Notes: generated by a model from the letters alone, not told the origin. Counted from the first letter of the stretch, positions 1 to 9,111 are shown. The stretch is DNA of 20,959 nt from CALMRE01 sp964412895 (GCA_964412895.1 CAYPQK010000056.1:1-20959); one strand, 5' to 3'. Made by a program: numbers and translations.

Positions 1-983
1 CCTGGTACCGGACCCTCGCCGCGATGCGTCAGGACGCGGTGCGGTTCGTGGTGAGCGAGGTCAGCTCACATGCGCTCGATCAGGAGCGGATCGCCGGAAC
101 GCAGTTCGACGCGGCGGTCTTCACGAATTTCACGCGCGACCATCTCGACTATCACAAGACCGAGGAAGCCTACTTCGCCGCGAAGAAACGGCTCTTTGAC
201 GAATATCTCCGCAACGACGGGCTGGCAGTGGTGAATCTTGACGACCCGAAGGGACGGGAGCTTGTGCGTCTGCTCGACGGCAAGCTGCCGCTCGCCACTT
301 TCTCGATCGCCGACCGCACCGCCGATCTGTGGGTGAAGCACATGACGGCGCGCGGCGCCGGCTATGAACTGCTTCTTTCCTATCGCGGCGACGATATCGC
401 GGCGCGGCTCGACCTGCCGGGCCGTTTCAACATCTCGAACCTGCTCGGGGCGCTGCTGGCCGTTTCTCCGTGGCTGGAACCGCTGCAGGCCGCCGCGTTC
501 GCGGCGGGGGCGGTGGTGCCGGGCCGCATGGAACGGGTCGGGAAACGCGGCCGGATATTCGTCGACTACGCCCATTCGCCCGACGCGCTGGAAAAAGTTC
601 TCGCGGCGGCCAAGGAGTTCGGTGCGGGCGGAAAGCTCATCGTCGTGTTCGGCGCGGGCGGTGACCGCGACAAAGGAAAACGGCCGCTCATGGGCGGTAT
701 CGCGGCGAAGTACGCCGATACCGTCATCGTCACCTCCGACAACCCGCGCACCGAAAAGCCCGACGCGATCATCGCCGAGATAGTCGGCGGCATCGATCGA
801 AAAGCGGGCGTTGAAGTCATCCCTGACCGGAGCGCCGCGATAGAACGGGCGATAACGCTGATGCGTGACGAGGATGTCGTCATCGTTGCGGGCAAAGGGG
901 CCGAGGATTACCAGATCGTCGGGACCGAGAAGCGGCACTTTTCGGATCACGAAGAGATACGCAGACACTTGGGAGAACAGTGA
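1..983 (+). CDS. murE: UDP-N-acetylmuramoyl-tripeptide synthetase (meso-DAP adding), 5' truncated by window edge
   Basis: Cytoplasmic Mur ligase that adds meso-diaminopimelate to UDP-MurNAc-L-Ala-D-Glu using ATP. The reading frame is open from base 3 with no start, so about the first 160 residues of a normal ~490-residue MurE, including the P-loop, lie outside the window. Visible family marks are EVSSHALDQ, the segment FTNFTRDHLDYH, the AKKRLF motif whose lysine is carbamylated in MurE, the HSPDALEKVL segment, GAGGDRDKGKRP, and near the C-terminus SDNPRTEKP. The DNPR motif is the established signature for meso-DAP rather than L-lysine specificity. The usual GKGHED near the end reads GKGAED here. 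The stop is one base before murF, and GGGAG at 971-975 inside this gene serves as the murF ribosome site. Identity is secure; only the N-terminal part is unseen. Confidence 0.96.
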   Translation, partial: WYRTLAAMRQDAVRFVVSEVSSHALDQERIAGTQFDAAVFTNFTRDHLDYHKTEEAYFAAKKRLFDEYLRNDGLAVVNLDDPKGRELVRLLDGKLPLATFSIADRTADLWVKHMTARGAGYELLLSYRGDDIAARLDLPGRFNISNLLGALLAVSPWLEPLQAAAFAAGAVVPGRMERVGKRGRIFVDYAHSPDALEKVLAAAKEFGAGGKLIVVFGAGGDRDKGKRPLMGGIAAKYADTVIVTSDNPRTEKPDAIIAEIVGGIDRKAGVEVIPDRSAAIERAITLMRDEDVVIVAGKGAEDYQIVGTEKRHFSDHEEIRRHLGEQ

Positions 984-984
984 T

Positions 985-2322
985 ATGTTGGCTCACACGA
1001 TGGTGAACGAGGCGCTTGCCCGGTGCGGCGCGAAAGCGCGCGTCGACAACGCGGTATTCGGCGCGGTCACGATCGACAGCCGCACGGCGCGGCCCGGCGA
1101 TATCTTCTGCGCCTTCAAGGGAGAAAAGGTCGACGGCCACTCCTTCGTCGCGGCGCTCGCGGCGCAGGGCGTTCTCTGTGTCGGCAGCGATCCGCTGGGT
1201 ATCGCGGGCTACGCGCAGGTCGCCGATGTGGTGCAGTTCCTCGCGGCGCTGGCGCGGCTCCGGCGCGACGCGCAGAACTCGCGGATACTCGCCCTCACCG
1301 GCTCATCGGGAAAAACGACCACACGAGAATTCGCCGCGCGGATGCTGACGCTCTGCGGTAAAAGCGTTTATGGCACCAGCGGCAATCTCAACAATCACCT
1401 CGGCCTGCCGCTGACGCTCCTCAACGCGCCGCTCGACTGCGACTTCATCGTGCTCGAGATGGGCATGAATCACGCCGGCGAGATCGCGCACCTCTGCGCG
1501 ACGGCCGATCCCGACGCGGTCCTCATCACCAACATCGGTTTCGCCCACATCGGGAATTTCAATTCGCGCGACGAGCTGGCGCAGGCGAAGCTTGAGATAT
1601 TCGACCATTCGCGCGGCCGCATCGCCGCCGACATCGATGATCCGTACATCGCCCGATGGCTCGCCGCTCATCCCGGACGCGCCGCGACGACCTATTCGAC
1701 CGCAGGGAAAGAGGCCGCTCTTACGGTGCGCACGGTCGCCGAAGACCGCATCGTTGTGCGGTGGCAGGGCCATGAATATGCCGCGCAGATGCCCGACCTG
1801 CCAGACTACATGGTGCAGAATTTCGCGGCGGCCGCAGCGCTGGTCCTGCCGTATGTCGGGTCGCCCGAACCGCTTTTCGGTGTCTTTGAAGGACTGAACC
1901 TCCCGAAATATCGAGGGGAAGAGGTGAAGATGGGGGAACGGGTGATAGTAGCCGATTGCTACAATGCAAATCCTGATAGTATGCTGAGATCAATAGATAA
2001 TTTCGTCAGAAAGGGGGGCGCCGGAGCGGACGCCGGACGCTATCTGGTACTCGGCGACATGGCCGAACTCGGTAGATTTGCAGAAAAATTTCACAGAGAA
2101 CTTGTAAAATATATCAAAACCCTTACAGTGGTAAACAAGAGTTTTTTGATAGGCGAGGAGTTCGAAAAGATCCGCGGCGAGTTCATCGACGATGAACGGG
2201 TGCTCTTTTTCGGCTCTATGGACGATCTGGCGGCGGCGTTGCCGTCGCGCGGGCGATTCCTATTAAAGGGTTCGCGTCGCAACCGGTTGGAATTGCTCTT
2301 CGATAGGACAGGAGGTCACTGA
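985..2322 (+). CDS. murF: UDP-N-acetylmuramoyl-tripeptide--D-alanyl-D-alanine ligase
   Basis: Adds the D-Ala-D-Ala dipeptide (made by Ddl) to UDP-MurNAc-tripeptide in the cytoplasm. The product is 445 residues, normal for MurF. The N-terminal UDP-substrate domain contains TIDSRTARPGDIF; the ATP P-loop TGSSGKTTT is at residues 105-113; LEMGMNHAGEI and ITNIGFAHIGNF follow in the central domain; and YNANPDSM with LGDMAELG marks the C-terminal domain from about residue 326. I chose the ATG at 985 because it starts one base after the murE stop, has GGGAG at 971-975, and gives the expected N-terminus; an in-frame opening further upstream only overlaps murE. The codons for the C-terminal domain (about 1920-2155) are much more AT-rich than the rest, with several AGA codons, yet the protein motifs are intact. 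Confidence 0.96.
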   Translation: MLAHTMVNEALARCGAKARVDNAVFGAVTIDSRTARPGDIFCAFKGEKVDGHSFVAALAAQGVLCVGSDPLGIAGYAQVADVVQFLAALARLRRDAQNSRILALTGSSGKTTTREFAARMLTLCGKSVYGTSGNLNNHLGLPLTLLNAPLDCDFIVLEMGMNHAGEIAHLCATADPDAVLITNIGFAHIGNFNSRDELAQAKLEIFDHSRGRIAADIDDPYIARWLAAHPGRAATTYSTAGKEAALTVRTVAEDRIVVRWQGHEYAAQMPDLPDYMVQNFAAAAALVLPYVGSPEPLFGVFEGLNLPKYRGEEVKMGERVIVADCYNANPDSMLRSIDNFVRKGGAGADAGRYLVLGDMAELGRFAEKFHRELVKYIKTLTVVNKSFLIGEEFEKIRGEFIDDERVLFFGSMDDLAAALPSRGRFLLKGSRRNRLELLFDRTGGH

Positions 2323-2323
2323 G

Positions 2324-3406
2324 ATGCTGCTTTACCTCAAGCTCTGGTACCTGCAATCGGTGCCGCAGTTCAATGTGCTCAACTATATCACTTTCCGTAC
2401 CTTCATGGCGGTCTTCACCGGATTCATACTGTCGCTTATCGTCTATCCGCATTTCATTGCCTACCTCAAGCGCATCAAGATGGAGCAGGCGATACGGACC
2501 GATGGACCGCAGGCCCATCTGGCAAAGGCGGGAACACCGGCGATGGGCGGCGTAATCATCCTGCTGTCGGTGCTGGTCAACATATTTCTGTGGACCGATT
2601 TCCTGAAGAACTTCTGGATACAGGCGATGACGCTACTGATCGTCCTGTTCGGTTTCATCGGCTATCTCGACGATTGGCTGAAGGTCTCGAAACGCAATCC
2701 GCAGGGGCTCGCCTCGCGCTGGAAGTTCCTCATGCAGGTCCTCTTCGCGACCGCCTTCATGCTGCTGCTTTACTACCACAAAGGTTTCGAGCCGACGCTC
2801 GTGGTGCCGATCTTCAAGTCGCTCACCTTCAACATCGGCTGGTGGTACATACCTTTCGGCGTGCTGGTCATCGTCGGCACCTCCAACGGACTCAACTTCA
2901 CCGACGGCATGGACGGGCTCGCGATCGTGCCGACGATGATTTCGATGCTGCTGTTGGCCGTCATCGTGTATCTGGTCGGCCACGCGGCTTTCGCCAACTA
3001 TCTGCACATGCCGCTGGTCCGCGGCGCGGGCGAACTGGCCATCATCGGCGGCGCAACCATCGGCGCGGCGCTCGCGTTCCTGTGGTTCAACAGCTATCCC
3101 GCGTCGATCTTCATGGGCGACACCGGAGCGCTCTCGCTCGGCGCGATGATCGGCGCCTTCACGGTGGTCACCAAGACCGAACTGCTCTCGCTCATATTTA
3201 ACGGCCTGTTTGTCGTCGAGGTGCTGTCGGTCATCCTGCAGGTCGCCTTCTTCAAGACGACGGGGCGCCGCATCTTCCGCATGGCCCCGATCCACCATCA
3301 TTTCGAACTCGGCGGCAATGCTACCGAACCGAAACTGATAGTCCGTTTCTGGATACTTTCGATACTGCTTGCGCTTCTTTCCATCGCGACGATCAAGGTG
3401 AGGTGA
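2324..3406 (+). CDS. mraY: Phospho-N-acetylmuramoyl-pentapeptide-transferase (lipid I synthase)
   Basis: Polytopic inner-membrane enzyme that transfers phospho-MurNAc-pentapeptide to undecaprenyl phosphate, giving lipid I. The product is 360 residues, the same as the E. coli enzyme, with about ten hydrophobic segments. The active-site signatures are all present: the aspartate pair in GYLDDWLK (D116, D117), NFTDGMDGLA around residues 191-200, FMGDTGALSLG with D266, and the PIHHHFELGG loop with histidines 324-326. The start ATG lies one base after the murF stop and has a near-perfect Shine-Dalgarno, AGGAGGT, at 2310-2316. It sits between murF and murD as in the standard dcw order. No missing residue or frame problem was seen. 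Confidence 0.97.
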   Translation: MLLYLKLWYLQSVPQFNVLNYITFRTFMAVFTGFILSLIVYPHFIAYLKRIKMEQAIRTDGPQAHLAKAGTPAMGGVIILLSVLVNIFLWTDFLKNFWIQAMTLLIVLFGFIGYLDDWLKVSKRNPQGLASRWKFLMQVLFATAFMLLLYYHKGFEPTLVVPIFKSLTFNIGWWYIPFGVLVIVGTSNGLNFTDGMDGLAIVPTMISMLLLAVIVYLVGHAAFANYLHMPLVRGAGELAIIGGATIGAALAFLWFNSYPASIFMGDTGALSLGAMIGAFTVVTKTELLSLIFNGLFVVEVLSVILQVAFFKTTGRRIFRMAPIHHHFELGGNATEPKLIVRFWILSILLALLSIATIKVR

Positions 3407-3410
3407 TCTG

Positions 3411-4715
3411 ATGAAGCGGGCGCTCATACTGGGACTCGGCATATCGGGCGTCGAAACGGCGAAGTTCCTCGCCGCGAAGAAATGGGAGGTCGTCGTTCAC
3501 GACGACAGCGCGCAGAAACTGGTCGCCGCGGGAAAGGGCTTCGCGACGCTGCCGGACGGCCTGCTCCCGGGGAAGCTCGATTTATTGGTCCTCAGTCCCG
3601 GGGTGCCGCCGGCCCACCCGCTGGTCGTCGCCGCGACGCAGCGCGGTGTCGATATCGCCGGCGAGATGGAGGTCGCGGCGCGCTTCATCGGTAAGGAGAA
3701 GGTCATCGCGGTGACCGGCACCAACGGCAAGAGCACGACCGTGACGCTCATCCACGAGATGCTGCAGAGGGATGGCCGCAAGAGCGCGCTGACCGGCAAC
3801 ATCGGCGAACCGATCATCGCGTTCGTCGAGAAAGGATATGAGTTCCTCGTGGTCGAGGTGTCGAGTTTCCAGATAGAGACGCTCCGGGCGATGCATCCCG
3901 ACGCGGCGTTGATACTTAATGTGAGCCCCGACCATCTCGACCGTTACGCGAGTTACGACGACTATCTGATGACCAAGGTGCAGCTCGGCCTGCTCGCGAA
4001 AGAGGAGGGTTTCATCGTAGTCAACGGCGGCGATGAGCCGCTGTGCGCGGCGGCGGCGGGCATCGCGCGGCGCGCCGTTTATTTCTCGGCGACCGGCCGG
4101 AGCGACGCGATCTGGGACAACCGCACCGTCAGCTATTACGGTGTCGCGGTGGAACTGCAGAAAACGAAACTGCGCGGCGAACATAATGTCGAGAACCTCA
4201 TGGCAGCGATGATCGCGGCCGCTCCCTTCATGAAAAAGCCGGCGCTCATGGCTGACGCCGCCTACGCCTTCAAGCCGCTGCCGCATCGCACGGCACCCGC
4301 CGGGACCGTCGGCGGGGTCGAGTTCATCGACGATTCGAAGGGGACCAATGTCGGCGCGGTGGAGAAGTCGCTCGCCGGGTTCGCCGACCGGTCGGTCGTA
4401 CTGATACTCGGCGGGGTCGACAAGGGGGGCAGCTATCAGCCGCTGCGCGAGCTGGCCGACCGGAAGTGCCGCGGCGTGGTGGTGATGGGGCAGGCGGCGC
4501 CCAAGATACTGGCCGACTTCGAAGGCTATCTGCCGCTTGAGAAGGCCGGTTCGATGGCCGATGCGGTCGAGAAAGCGTACCGGCTCGCGGCGGGCGACGG
4601 CACGGTCCTGTTCTCCCCCGCCTGTTCAAGTTTCGATATGTACGCGAACTATAAGGAACGGGGCGACGATTTCGTGAAGAAGGTGAAGGAACTTAAAAAA
4701 CGAGTAGAGGGCTGA
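3411..4715 (+). CDS. murD: UDP-N-acetylmuramoylalanine--D-glutamate ligase
   Basis: Second Mur ligase of the pathway: adds D-glutamate to UDP-MurNAc-L-Ala in the cytoplasm with ATP. The product is 434 residues, typical of MurD. The N-terminal Rossmann-like domain begins LILGLGISGVETAKFL and includes LSPGVPPAHP; the P-loop TGTNGKSTT is at residues 102-110; VEVSSFQIETL and LNVSPDHLDRY identify MurD within the Mur family; and DDSKGTNVGAVEKSL plus FSPACSSFDMYANYKERG form the C-terminal domain. The start is four bases after the mraY stop, with AAGGTGAGG at 3395-3403 as ribosome site. It is an ordinary member of the family and of this operon. Confidence 0.97.
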   Translation: MKRALILGLGISGVETAKFLAAKKWEVVVHDDSAQKLVAAGKGFATLPDGLLPGKLDLLVLSPGVPPAHPLVVAATQRGVDIAGEMEVAARFIGKEKVIAVTGTNGKSTTVTLIHEMLQRDGRKSALTGNIGEPIIAFVEKGYEFLVVEVSSFQIETLRAMHPDAALILNVSPDHLDRYASYDDYLMTKVQLGLLAKEEGFIVVNGGDEPLCAAAAGIARRAVYFSATGRSDAIWDNRTVSYYGVAVELQKTKLRGEHNVENLMAAMIAAAPFMKKPALMADAAYAFKPLPHRTAPAGTVGGVEFIDDSKGTNVGAVEKSLAGFADRSVVLILGGVDKGGSYQPLRELADRKCRGVVVMGQAAPKILADFEGYLPLEKAGSMADAVEKAYRLAAGDGTVLFSPACSSFDMYANYKERGDDFVKKVKELKKRVEG

Positions 4716-4719
4716 AGAG

Positions 4720-5808
4720 ATGCCGCGGTCGGTGAAATTCTACTTCGGACTGTTCTTCCTGCTGGTGATGTTCGGCATGGTCATGGTCTTCAACATCAAG
4801 GTCTTTGTCGTCAACCGCCCCGACGCGCAGGTCTTCGGCATACTGCGCGGCCAGATACTGAATCTCTGCGTCGCGGGGGCCGGCTTCATCGGCGCGTATC
4901 TGATGAACATCGATGTGGTCCGCTCGTGGATAAAATACCTGCTCCTCTTCATCATACTGCTGCTGCTCGCGACCTTCGTCATCGGGACCGAGGTGAACGG
5001 CTCGACCCGCTGGATAAACCTTCATTTCATGATGCTGCAGCCCTCCGAATTCGCCAAGCTCGTCGTCATCTTCTATCTCGCCGAGGTCATCTGCAACAAA
5101 CGCGAACGGATGGGCCTGTGGCAGGAACTGGTCTACCCCTTCGGGCTCGTGTCGGCGCTGGTGCTGGTCATCGCGGTCGAGGACCTCGGCACGGCGCTCA
5201 TCATCTTCGCGACGGCGATAACGCTCATGCTCATGGGCGGTATGCGGTTCAAATACTTCGCGGCGCTCATCGCGTTGTCGCTGCTGGTGGTGACGATACT
5301 GATACTCATGAAACCCTACCGGCTCGAGCGCATCAAGGTGTGGCGCGATCCGTGGAAATACAAACAGGCGCAGGGCTATCAGCAGGTCCAGTCGGAGATC
5401 GCGCTCGGCCGCGGCGGCGCGGCGGGGGTGGGTTTCGGCAACAGTCAGCGCAAACTCCGCTATCTCCCCGAGGCGTCGACCGACTTCATCTTCGCCATCG
5501 TCGGCGAGGAGTTCGGCTTTGTCGGCGCGACGGCGCTGGTGGTCGCGTTCATTGTCATGTTCATCATGGGGGTCTATTTTGCGCTGTCGCGCGGCGATCC
5601 CTTCTCGCTCTATCTATCGGCGGGTATCGTGCTGATACTCGGGATACAGTCGGCGGTGAATCTCGGCGTGGTCACTTCGACCCTGCCCAACAAGGGGGTG
5701 CCGTTGCCCTTCATCAGCTACGGCGGCTCGTCGCTGCTGGCGTCGTGTCTCATGATCGGGTTCCTGCTCAATGTCGTGGTGACCGACAGCCGGTCGCAGT
5801 ACCAGTGA
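4720..5808 (+). CDS. ftsW: Septal peptidoglycan glycosyltransferase FtsW (SEDS family)
   Basis: Polytopic SEDS-family membrane protein that polymerises glycan strands from lipid II at the septum together with a class B penicillin-binding protein. The product is 362 residues, with hydrophobic segments throughout. Family signatures are STRWINL and LQPSEFAKL (about residues 95-113), EDLGTALI (154-161), the catalytic-aspartate segment YLPEASTDFIFAIVGEE with D255, and near the end LPFISYGGSSLLASC. D255 corresponds to the aspartate essential in RodA and FtsW. RodA and SpoVE share all these motifs; I call FtsW because of its place between murD and murG. The start follows the murD stop by four bases, with a GAGG at 4707-4710 as a modest ribosome site. 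The N-terminus is short, without a long cytoplasmic extension. Confidence 0.94.
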   Translation: MPRSVKFYFGLFFLLVMFGMVMVFNIKVFVVNRPDAQVFGILRGQILNLCVAGAGFIGAYLMNIDVVRSWIKYLLLFIILLLLATFVIGTEVNGSTRWINLHFMMLQPSEFAKLVVIFYLAEVICNKRERMGLWQELVYPFGLVSALVLVIAVEDLGTALIIFATAITLMLMGGMRFKYFAALIALSLLVVTILILMKPYRLERIKVWRDPWKYKQAQGYQQVQSEIALGRGGAAGVGFGNSQRKLRYLPEASTDFIFAIVGEEFGFVGATALVVAFIVMFIMGVYFALSRGDPFSLYLSAGIVLILGIQSAVNLGVVTSTLPNKGVPLPFISYGGSSLLASCLMIGFLLNVVVTDSRSQYQ

Positions 5809-5815
5809 GGATGTG

Positions 5816-6910
5816 ATGACCACGGGGATGAAGACAGTGCTTATCGCGGGCGGCAAGACGGGGGGACACCTCTTCCCCGGCATCGCCGTGGCCGAGATAC
5901 TGCGGTCGCGCGGCGTGCAGGTCGTCTTCATCGGGACGCGCGGCGGGCTTGAAGAGAAGGAATTGCCGGCACGCGGTTTCACGCTCGAATTCATCACCAT
6001 CGGCGGCCTGAAGGGGAAGAACCTCGTCGCGACGCTGAAGAACCTGCTGCTGCTGCCCTATGCGCTCCTCCAGTCGCTGCGGATCATCGGGAAACACCGC
6101 GCCGACGCGGTCGTGTCGCTCGGCGGCTTCGCGGCGGGTCCGGCGGCGGTGGCGGCGAAACTGCGCGGCCGCAAGGTCTTCGTGATGGAGCAGAACTCGT
6201 TTCCTGGCATCACCAACCGCATCGTCGGCCGTTTCGCCGACCTCATCTGCATGAGCTTTCCCGATGTCGCGGGCCGTTTCCCGGCCGGGCGCACGCTGCT
6301 CACCGGCAATCCGGTGCGGCGCGAGGTCGTCGACTGTCCCCGCAAATGGCTCGACACCGACCGGCCGGTGCTCGCCGTCTTCGGCGGTTCGCAGGGGGCC
6401 GGTTCGCTCAACGAGCTCATGATGCGGCTCGTTACCGATCATCCCGCCGTCGCGAACGACTATCATATCATCCATCAGACCGGCGACAAGGATCTTGCCG
6501 CGGTGCGCGCCTACTACACGGCGCATGGCGTCGAAGCGGAGGTCATGCCCTTCGTGCGCGACATCGGCGGCTACTACAAGGCGGCCGACAGCATCGTCTG
6601 CCGCGCCGGAGCGACCACCATCGCCGAACTCACGGCGCTCGGGAAACCGGCCGTTTATGTGCCGTTCCCGCATGCCGCCGACGATCACCAGTTTTACAAC
6701 GCCCGCTCGGTGGTGGAGCAGGGGGGCGGGCTCATCGTCGAGGATTCCGGGCCGGTCGCGCAGAAGGCGGAGAAGCTCGCCGCGGCGCTTGACGACTTCT
6801 CGAAGAACCGTGACGCGTGGCAGGCCCGCATGGCGGCTTTGACCGGTACCCGCGCCGATGCGGCGGTCGCCGACGCGATACTGGCCGGCATCGGGGGAGG
6901 CGCCGCATGA
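5816..6910 (+). CDS. murG: UDP-N-acetylglucosamine--lipid I GlcNAc transferase
   Basis: Membrane-associated GT28 glycosyltransferase making lipid II from lipid I and UDP-GlcNAc on the cytoplasmic face. It is 364 residues from the ATG at 5816, which I prefer because GAGG at 5807-5810 is five bases upstream; a GTG at 5813 and an ATG at 5828 are in frame and cannot be ruled out. The N-terminal lipid-I-binding domain has the loop IAGGKTGGHLFPG, then VVSLGGFAAGPAAVA and VMEQNSFPGITNR. The C-terminal donor domain has VFGGSQGAGSLNE and CRAGATTIAELTALGKPAV, then VPFPHAADDHQ. In the first glycine loop the common third glycine (GGGTGGH) is lysine. The stop overlaps the murC start as ATGA. Confidence 0.96.
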   Translation: MTTGMKTVLIAGGKTGGHLFPGIAVAEILRSRGVQVVFIGTRGGLEEKELPARGFTLEFITIGGLKGKNLVATLKNLLLLPYALLQSLRIIGKHRADAVVSLGGFAAGPAAVAAKLRGRKVFVMEQNSFPGITNRIVGRFADLICMSFPDVAGRFPAGRTLLTGNPVRREVVDCPRKWLDTDRPVLAVFGGSQGAGSLNELMMRLVTDHPAVANDYHIIHQTGDKDLAAVRAYYTAHGVEAEVMPFVRDIGGYYKAADSIVCRAGATTIAELTALGKPAVYVPFPHAADDHQFYNARSVVEQGGGLIVEDSGPVAQKAEKLAAALDDFSKNRDAWQARMAALTGTRADAAVADAILAGIGGGAA

Positions 6911-8259
6911 GGATACATTTCATGGGGGCGGGCGGCAGCGGCGTAAGCGGGCTCATGCTCATCGCGAAGGAGCTCGGCCATGCCGTCAGCGGTTGCGACG
7001 CGCGGCATACGCCCTATCTCGATATGCTGGCGAAAAAAGGTATCCCGACGCGGGTGGGCCATGATACGGGCCATCTCGACCGTGCCGAGGTGCTGGTCCG
7101 TTCATCGGCCATCCCCGACAGCGATCCCGAGGTCGTCGCGGCGCGACAGATATGCCGGATACCGGTTCTGACCCGCGGCGAATTCCTCGCGGAACTGCTT
7201 TCCCCCTCGACCGTCATCGGTATCGCCGGGGCGCACGGGAAGACCTCGACCACTTGGCTGACCTGGCAGCTCCTGCGGCAGTTCGGCGTCCCCGCTTCGC
7301 TCTACACCGGCGGCAAGGCGGGCGGCGTGAACGCCGTTACGGCGGCCGAACCGTGGGTCGTCGAACTCGACGAGAGCGACGGTTCGATATTCCGCATGCG
7401 GCCCAAGGTGCTGGTCATCACCAATCTGGAGCTCGAGCATGTCGACTACTACGGTACCGATGCCGAGATGCTGCGCCGGTTCCGCGAGTATATGACGCTG
7501 GTCGGTCACCGCCGGTTCGTGGTGGGACGCGGCTATCCGCTCTCCGACCGGCTGTTCGAGGATTTCGGCGGGCTGACCTTCCCGACGCGTGCCGAGGTCG
7601 CCGCGAAAAAGCCGGTGAGCGGCGGTCGCGACTGCAAGTTCACCTGTGAAACGGGCCGCTGGGCGCTCGAGTTCCACGGCGTGAAGAGCGATATCGGGTC
7701 GGCCAACGACCCTGCGTACCTCATACAGAACCGCGCCGCAGCGCTGCTGGCAAGTTATACCCACATCCGCGAACTGCACCGCGACTACGAACCGGTCGAC
7801 GCCGGGTTCTGGATGACCCTGCCCGCCGTCGAGCGCCGTTTCGAGAAGAAGGGGACCTGGCGCGACATCGCCCTCATCGACGATTACGCCCACCATCCCT
7901 CGGAGGTGCAGGCGGTCATGGACCGCGCCGTGGCGCAGTACGGCCGCTATCTGCTGGTGTTCCAGCCGCACCGCCATACGCGGTTCGACCGTTTTTTCGA
8001 CGAATTCGCGAAGGTGCTCAAGGGGGCGCCCGCACTGGTCATACTGCCGGTCTTCGGGGCGGGGGAGCCCGCGGGCAAAAAGGATTCCCGCGATCTCTAC
8101 GATCTGCTCAAAAAAGACGGCATGAACACCGCCTACTACTGCGAGACGACCGGCGAGGCGGCGGTACTGCTGTCGTCGGGAGCGCTCGACTGGACCCGCG
8201 CCGTCATCACGGCGGGCGCGGGCGATGTGAACGACCTCTTCGGACTTTTGGAGAAGTGA
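6907..8259 (+). CDS. murC: UDP-N-acetylmuramate--L-alanine ligase
   Basis: First Mur ligase: joins L-alanine to UDP-MurNAc with ATP. The ATG at 6907 overlaps the murG stop by four bases (ATGA) and has GGGGGAGG just upstream at about 6893-6900, so it is much better than the in-frame upstream opening; this gives 450 residues, normal for MurC. Motifs: the dinucleotide-like loop HFMGAGGSGVSGL at the N-terminus, SSAIPDSDPEV, the P-loop GAHGKTST at residues 108-115 (the GxHGKTST form is diagnostic of MurC), ELDESDGS, TNLELEHVDYY, and IDDYAHHPSEV with FQPHRHTR in the C-terminal domain. It sits next to murB, the enzyme that supplies its substrate. Confidence 0.96.
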   Translation: MRIHFMGAGGSGVSGLMLIAKELGHAVSGCDARHTPYLDMLAKKGIPTRVGHDTGHLDRAEVLVRSSAIPDSDPEVVAARQICRIPVLTRGEFLAELLSPSTVIGIAGAHGKTSTTWLTWQLLRQFGVPASLYTGGKAGGVNAVTAAEPWVVELDESDGSIFRMRPKVLVITNLELEHVDYYGTDAEMLRRFREYMTLVGHRRFVVGRGYPLSDRLFEDFGGLTFPTRAEVAAKKPVSGGRDCKFTCETGRWALEFHGVKSDIGSANDPAYLIQNRAAALLASYTHIRELHRDYEPVDAGFWMTLPAVERRFEKKGTWRDIALIDDYAHHPSEVQAVMDRAVAQYGRYLLVFQPHRHTRFDRFFDEFAKVLKGAPALVILPVFGAGEPAGKKDSRDLYDLLKKDGMNTAYYCETTGEAAVLLSSGALDWTRAVITAGAGDVNDLFGLLEK

Positions 8260-9098
8260 TGAAGCTGAGGAAGCGCGCCACGCTCACCAAATTCCTCACG
8301 ATACGCCCACAGGACGCGGTGTGCGATCTCTACTTTCCCGAATCGGTCGACGATGTGGTCCGCTTCACGGTGCTGGAGCGCGACTATCACCTGCTCGGCG
8401 GCGGATCGAATGTCATAGCCGGCGTGGTGAGAAAACCGGTCATCACGCTCGGTCTGCTCGATGGCCGCAGTTCCACCGAGGACATCGATACGCGGCAGGT
8501 CGCCGTCTCGATGCCCGCGTGGCTCCGCGTCGCGCCGCTCATCGACTATCTCATCGCCAACGGCCTCACGGGCCTTGAATTCATGGCGGGCATTCCCGGC
8601 ACCGTCGGCGGCGCCATCGTCGGCAACGCCGCGCCGAAGGGCCACAGCTGGGAAGGGCTCGTACGGTCGGTGGTCTATGTAAAGGAGGGGAGCGTGCTGA
8701 CCGCCTCCCCGCGGTTCGGTTACCGCCGCATCCTCGACATGCCCGAACCGCCCTACATCCTGCTTGCCGCCGAACTCATCCTCAGGAAGGACACGACCGC
8801 GAAGATAAAGGAGCGGGTGCGCGGTTTCATGAAGGAGCGCATCGCGATACCGTATCCGTCGGCCGGATCGCTCTTCAAGAATCCCGCCGGCGCTTCGGCG
8901 GGAAAACTGCTTGAGGAGGCGGGGTGCAAGGGGTTGGCGGTGGGCGACGCCGCGCTCTACGAAAAGCATGCGAACATCGTGGTGAATAAAGGGGCGGCGC
9001 GCTCCGCCGAATTCGTGGCGCTCCGTGAAGAGGCGGCCGGACGGGTATTCAAGAAGCACGGGGTCCGCTTGGAACCCGAAGTGAAATTCTGGCAGTGA
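8259..9098 (+). CDS. murB: UDP-N-acetylenolpyruvoylglucosamine reductase
   Basis: FAD-dependent, NADPH-using reductase that converts UDP-GlcNAc-enolpyruvate to UDP-MurNAc, the substrate of MurC. It is 279 residues from the ATG at 8259, whose A is the last base of the murC stop (TGATG), with GGAGAAG at 8250-8256; a GTG one codon earlier is possible. FAD-binding marks are LLGGGSNVIAG (about residues 45-55) and GLEFMAGIPGTVGGAIVGNA (105-124). Catalytic marks are the arginine in FGYRR (about 156), the proton-donor serine in AGSLFKNP (S204), and LEPEV at 271-275. The short length and the absence of the tyrosine-loop insertion point to a type II MurB. Unlike E. coli, it is inside the dcw cluster, as in many other bacteria. 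Confidence 0.95.
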   Translation: MKLRKRATLTKFLTIRPQDAVCDLYFPESVDDVVRFTVLERDYHLLGGGSNVIAGVVRKPVITLGLLDGRSSTEDIDTRQVAVSMPAWLRVAPLIDYLIANGLTGLEFMAGIPGTVGGAIVGNAAPKGHSWEGLVRSVVYVKEGSVLTASPRFGYRRILDMPEPPYILLAAELILRKDTTAKIKERVRGFMKERIAIPYPSAGSLFKNPAGASAGKLLEEAGCKGLAVGDAALYEKHANIVVNKGAARSAEFVALREEAAGRVFKKHGVRLEPEVKFWQ

Positions 9099-9111
9099 GG
9101 GAGCTGACGAT

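Noticed and set aside
4720..5808. Could be rodA rather than ftsW
   Set aside because: The motifs are shared by the SEDS family, but the position between murD and murG is characteristic of ftsW.
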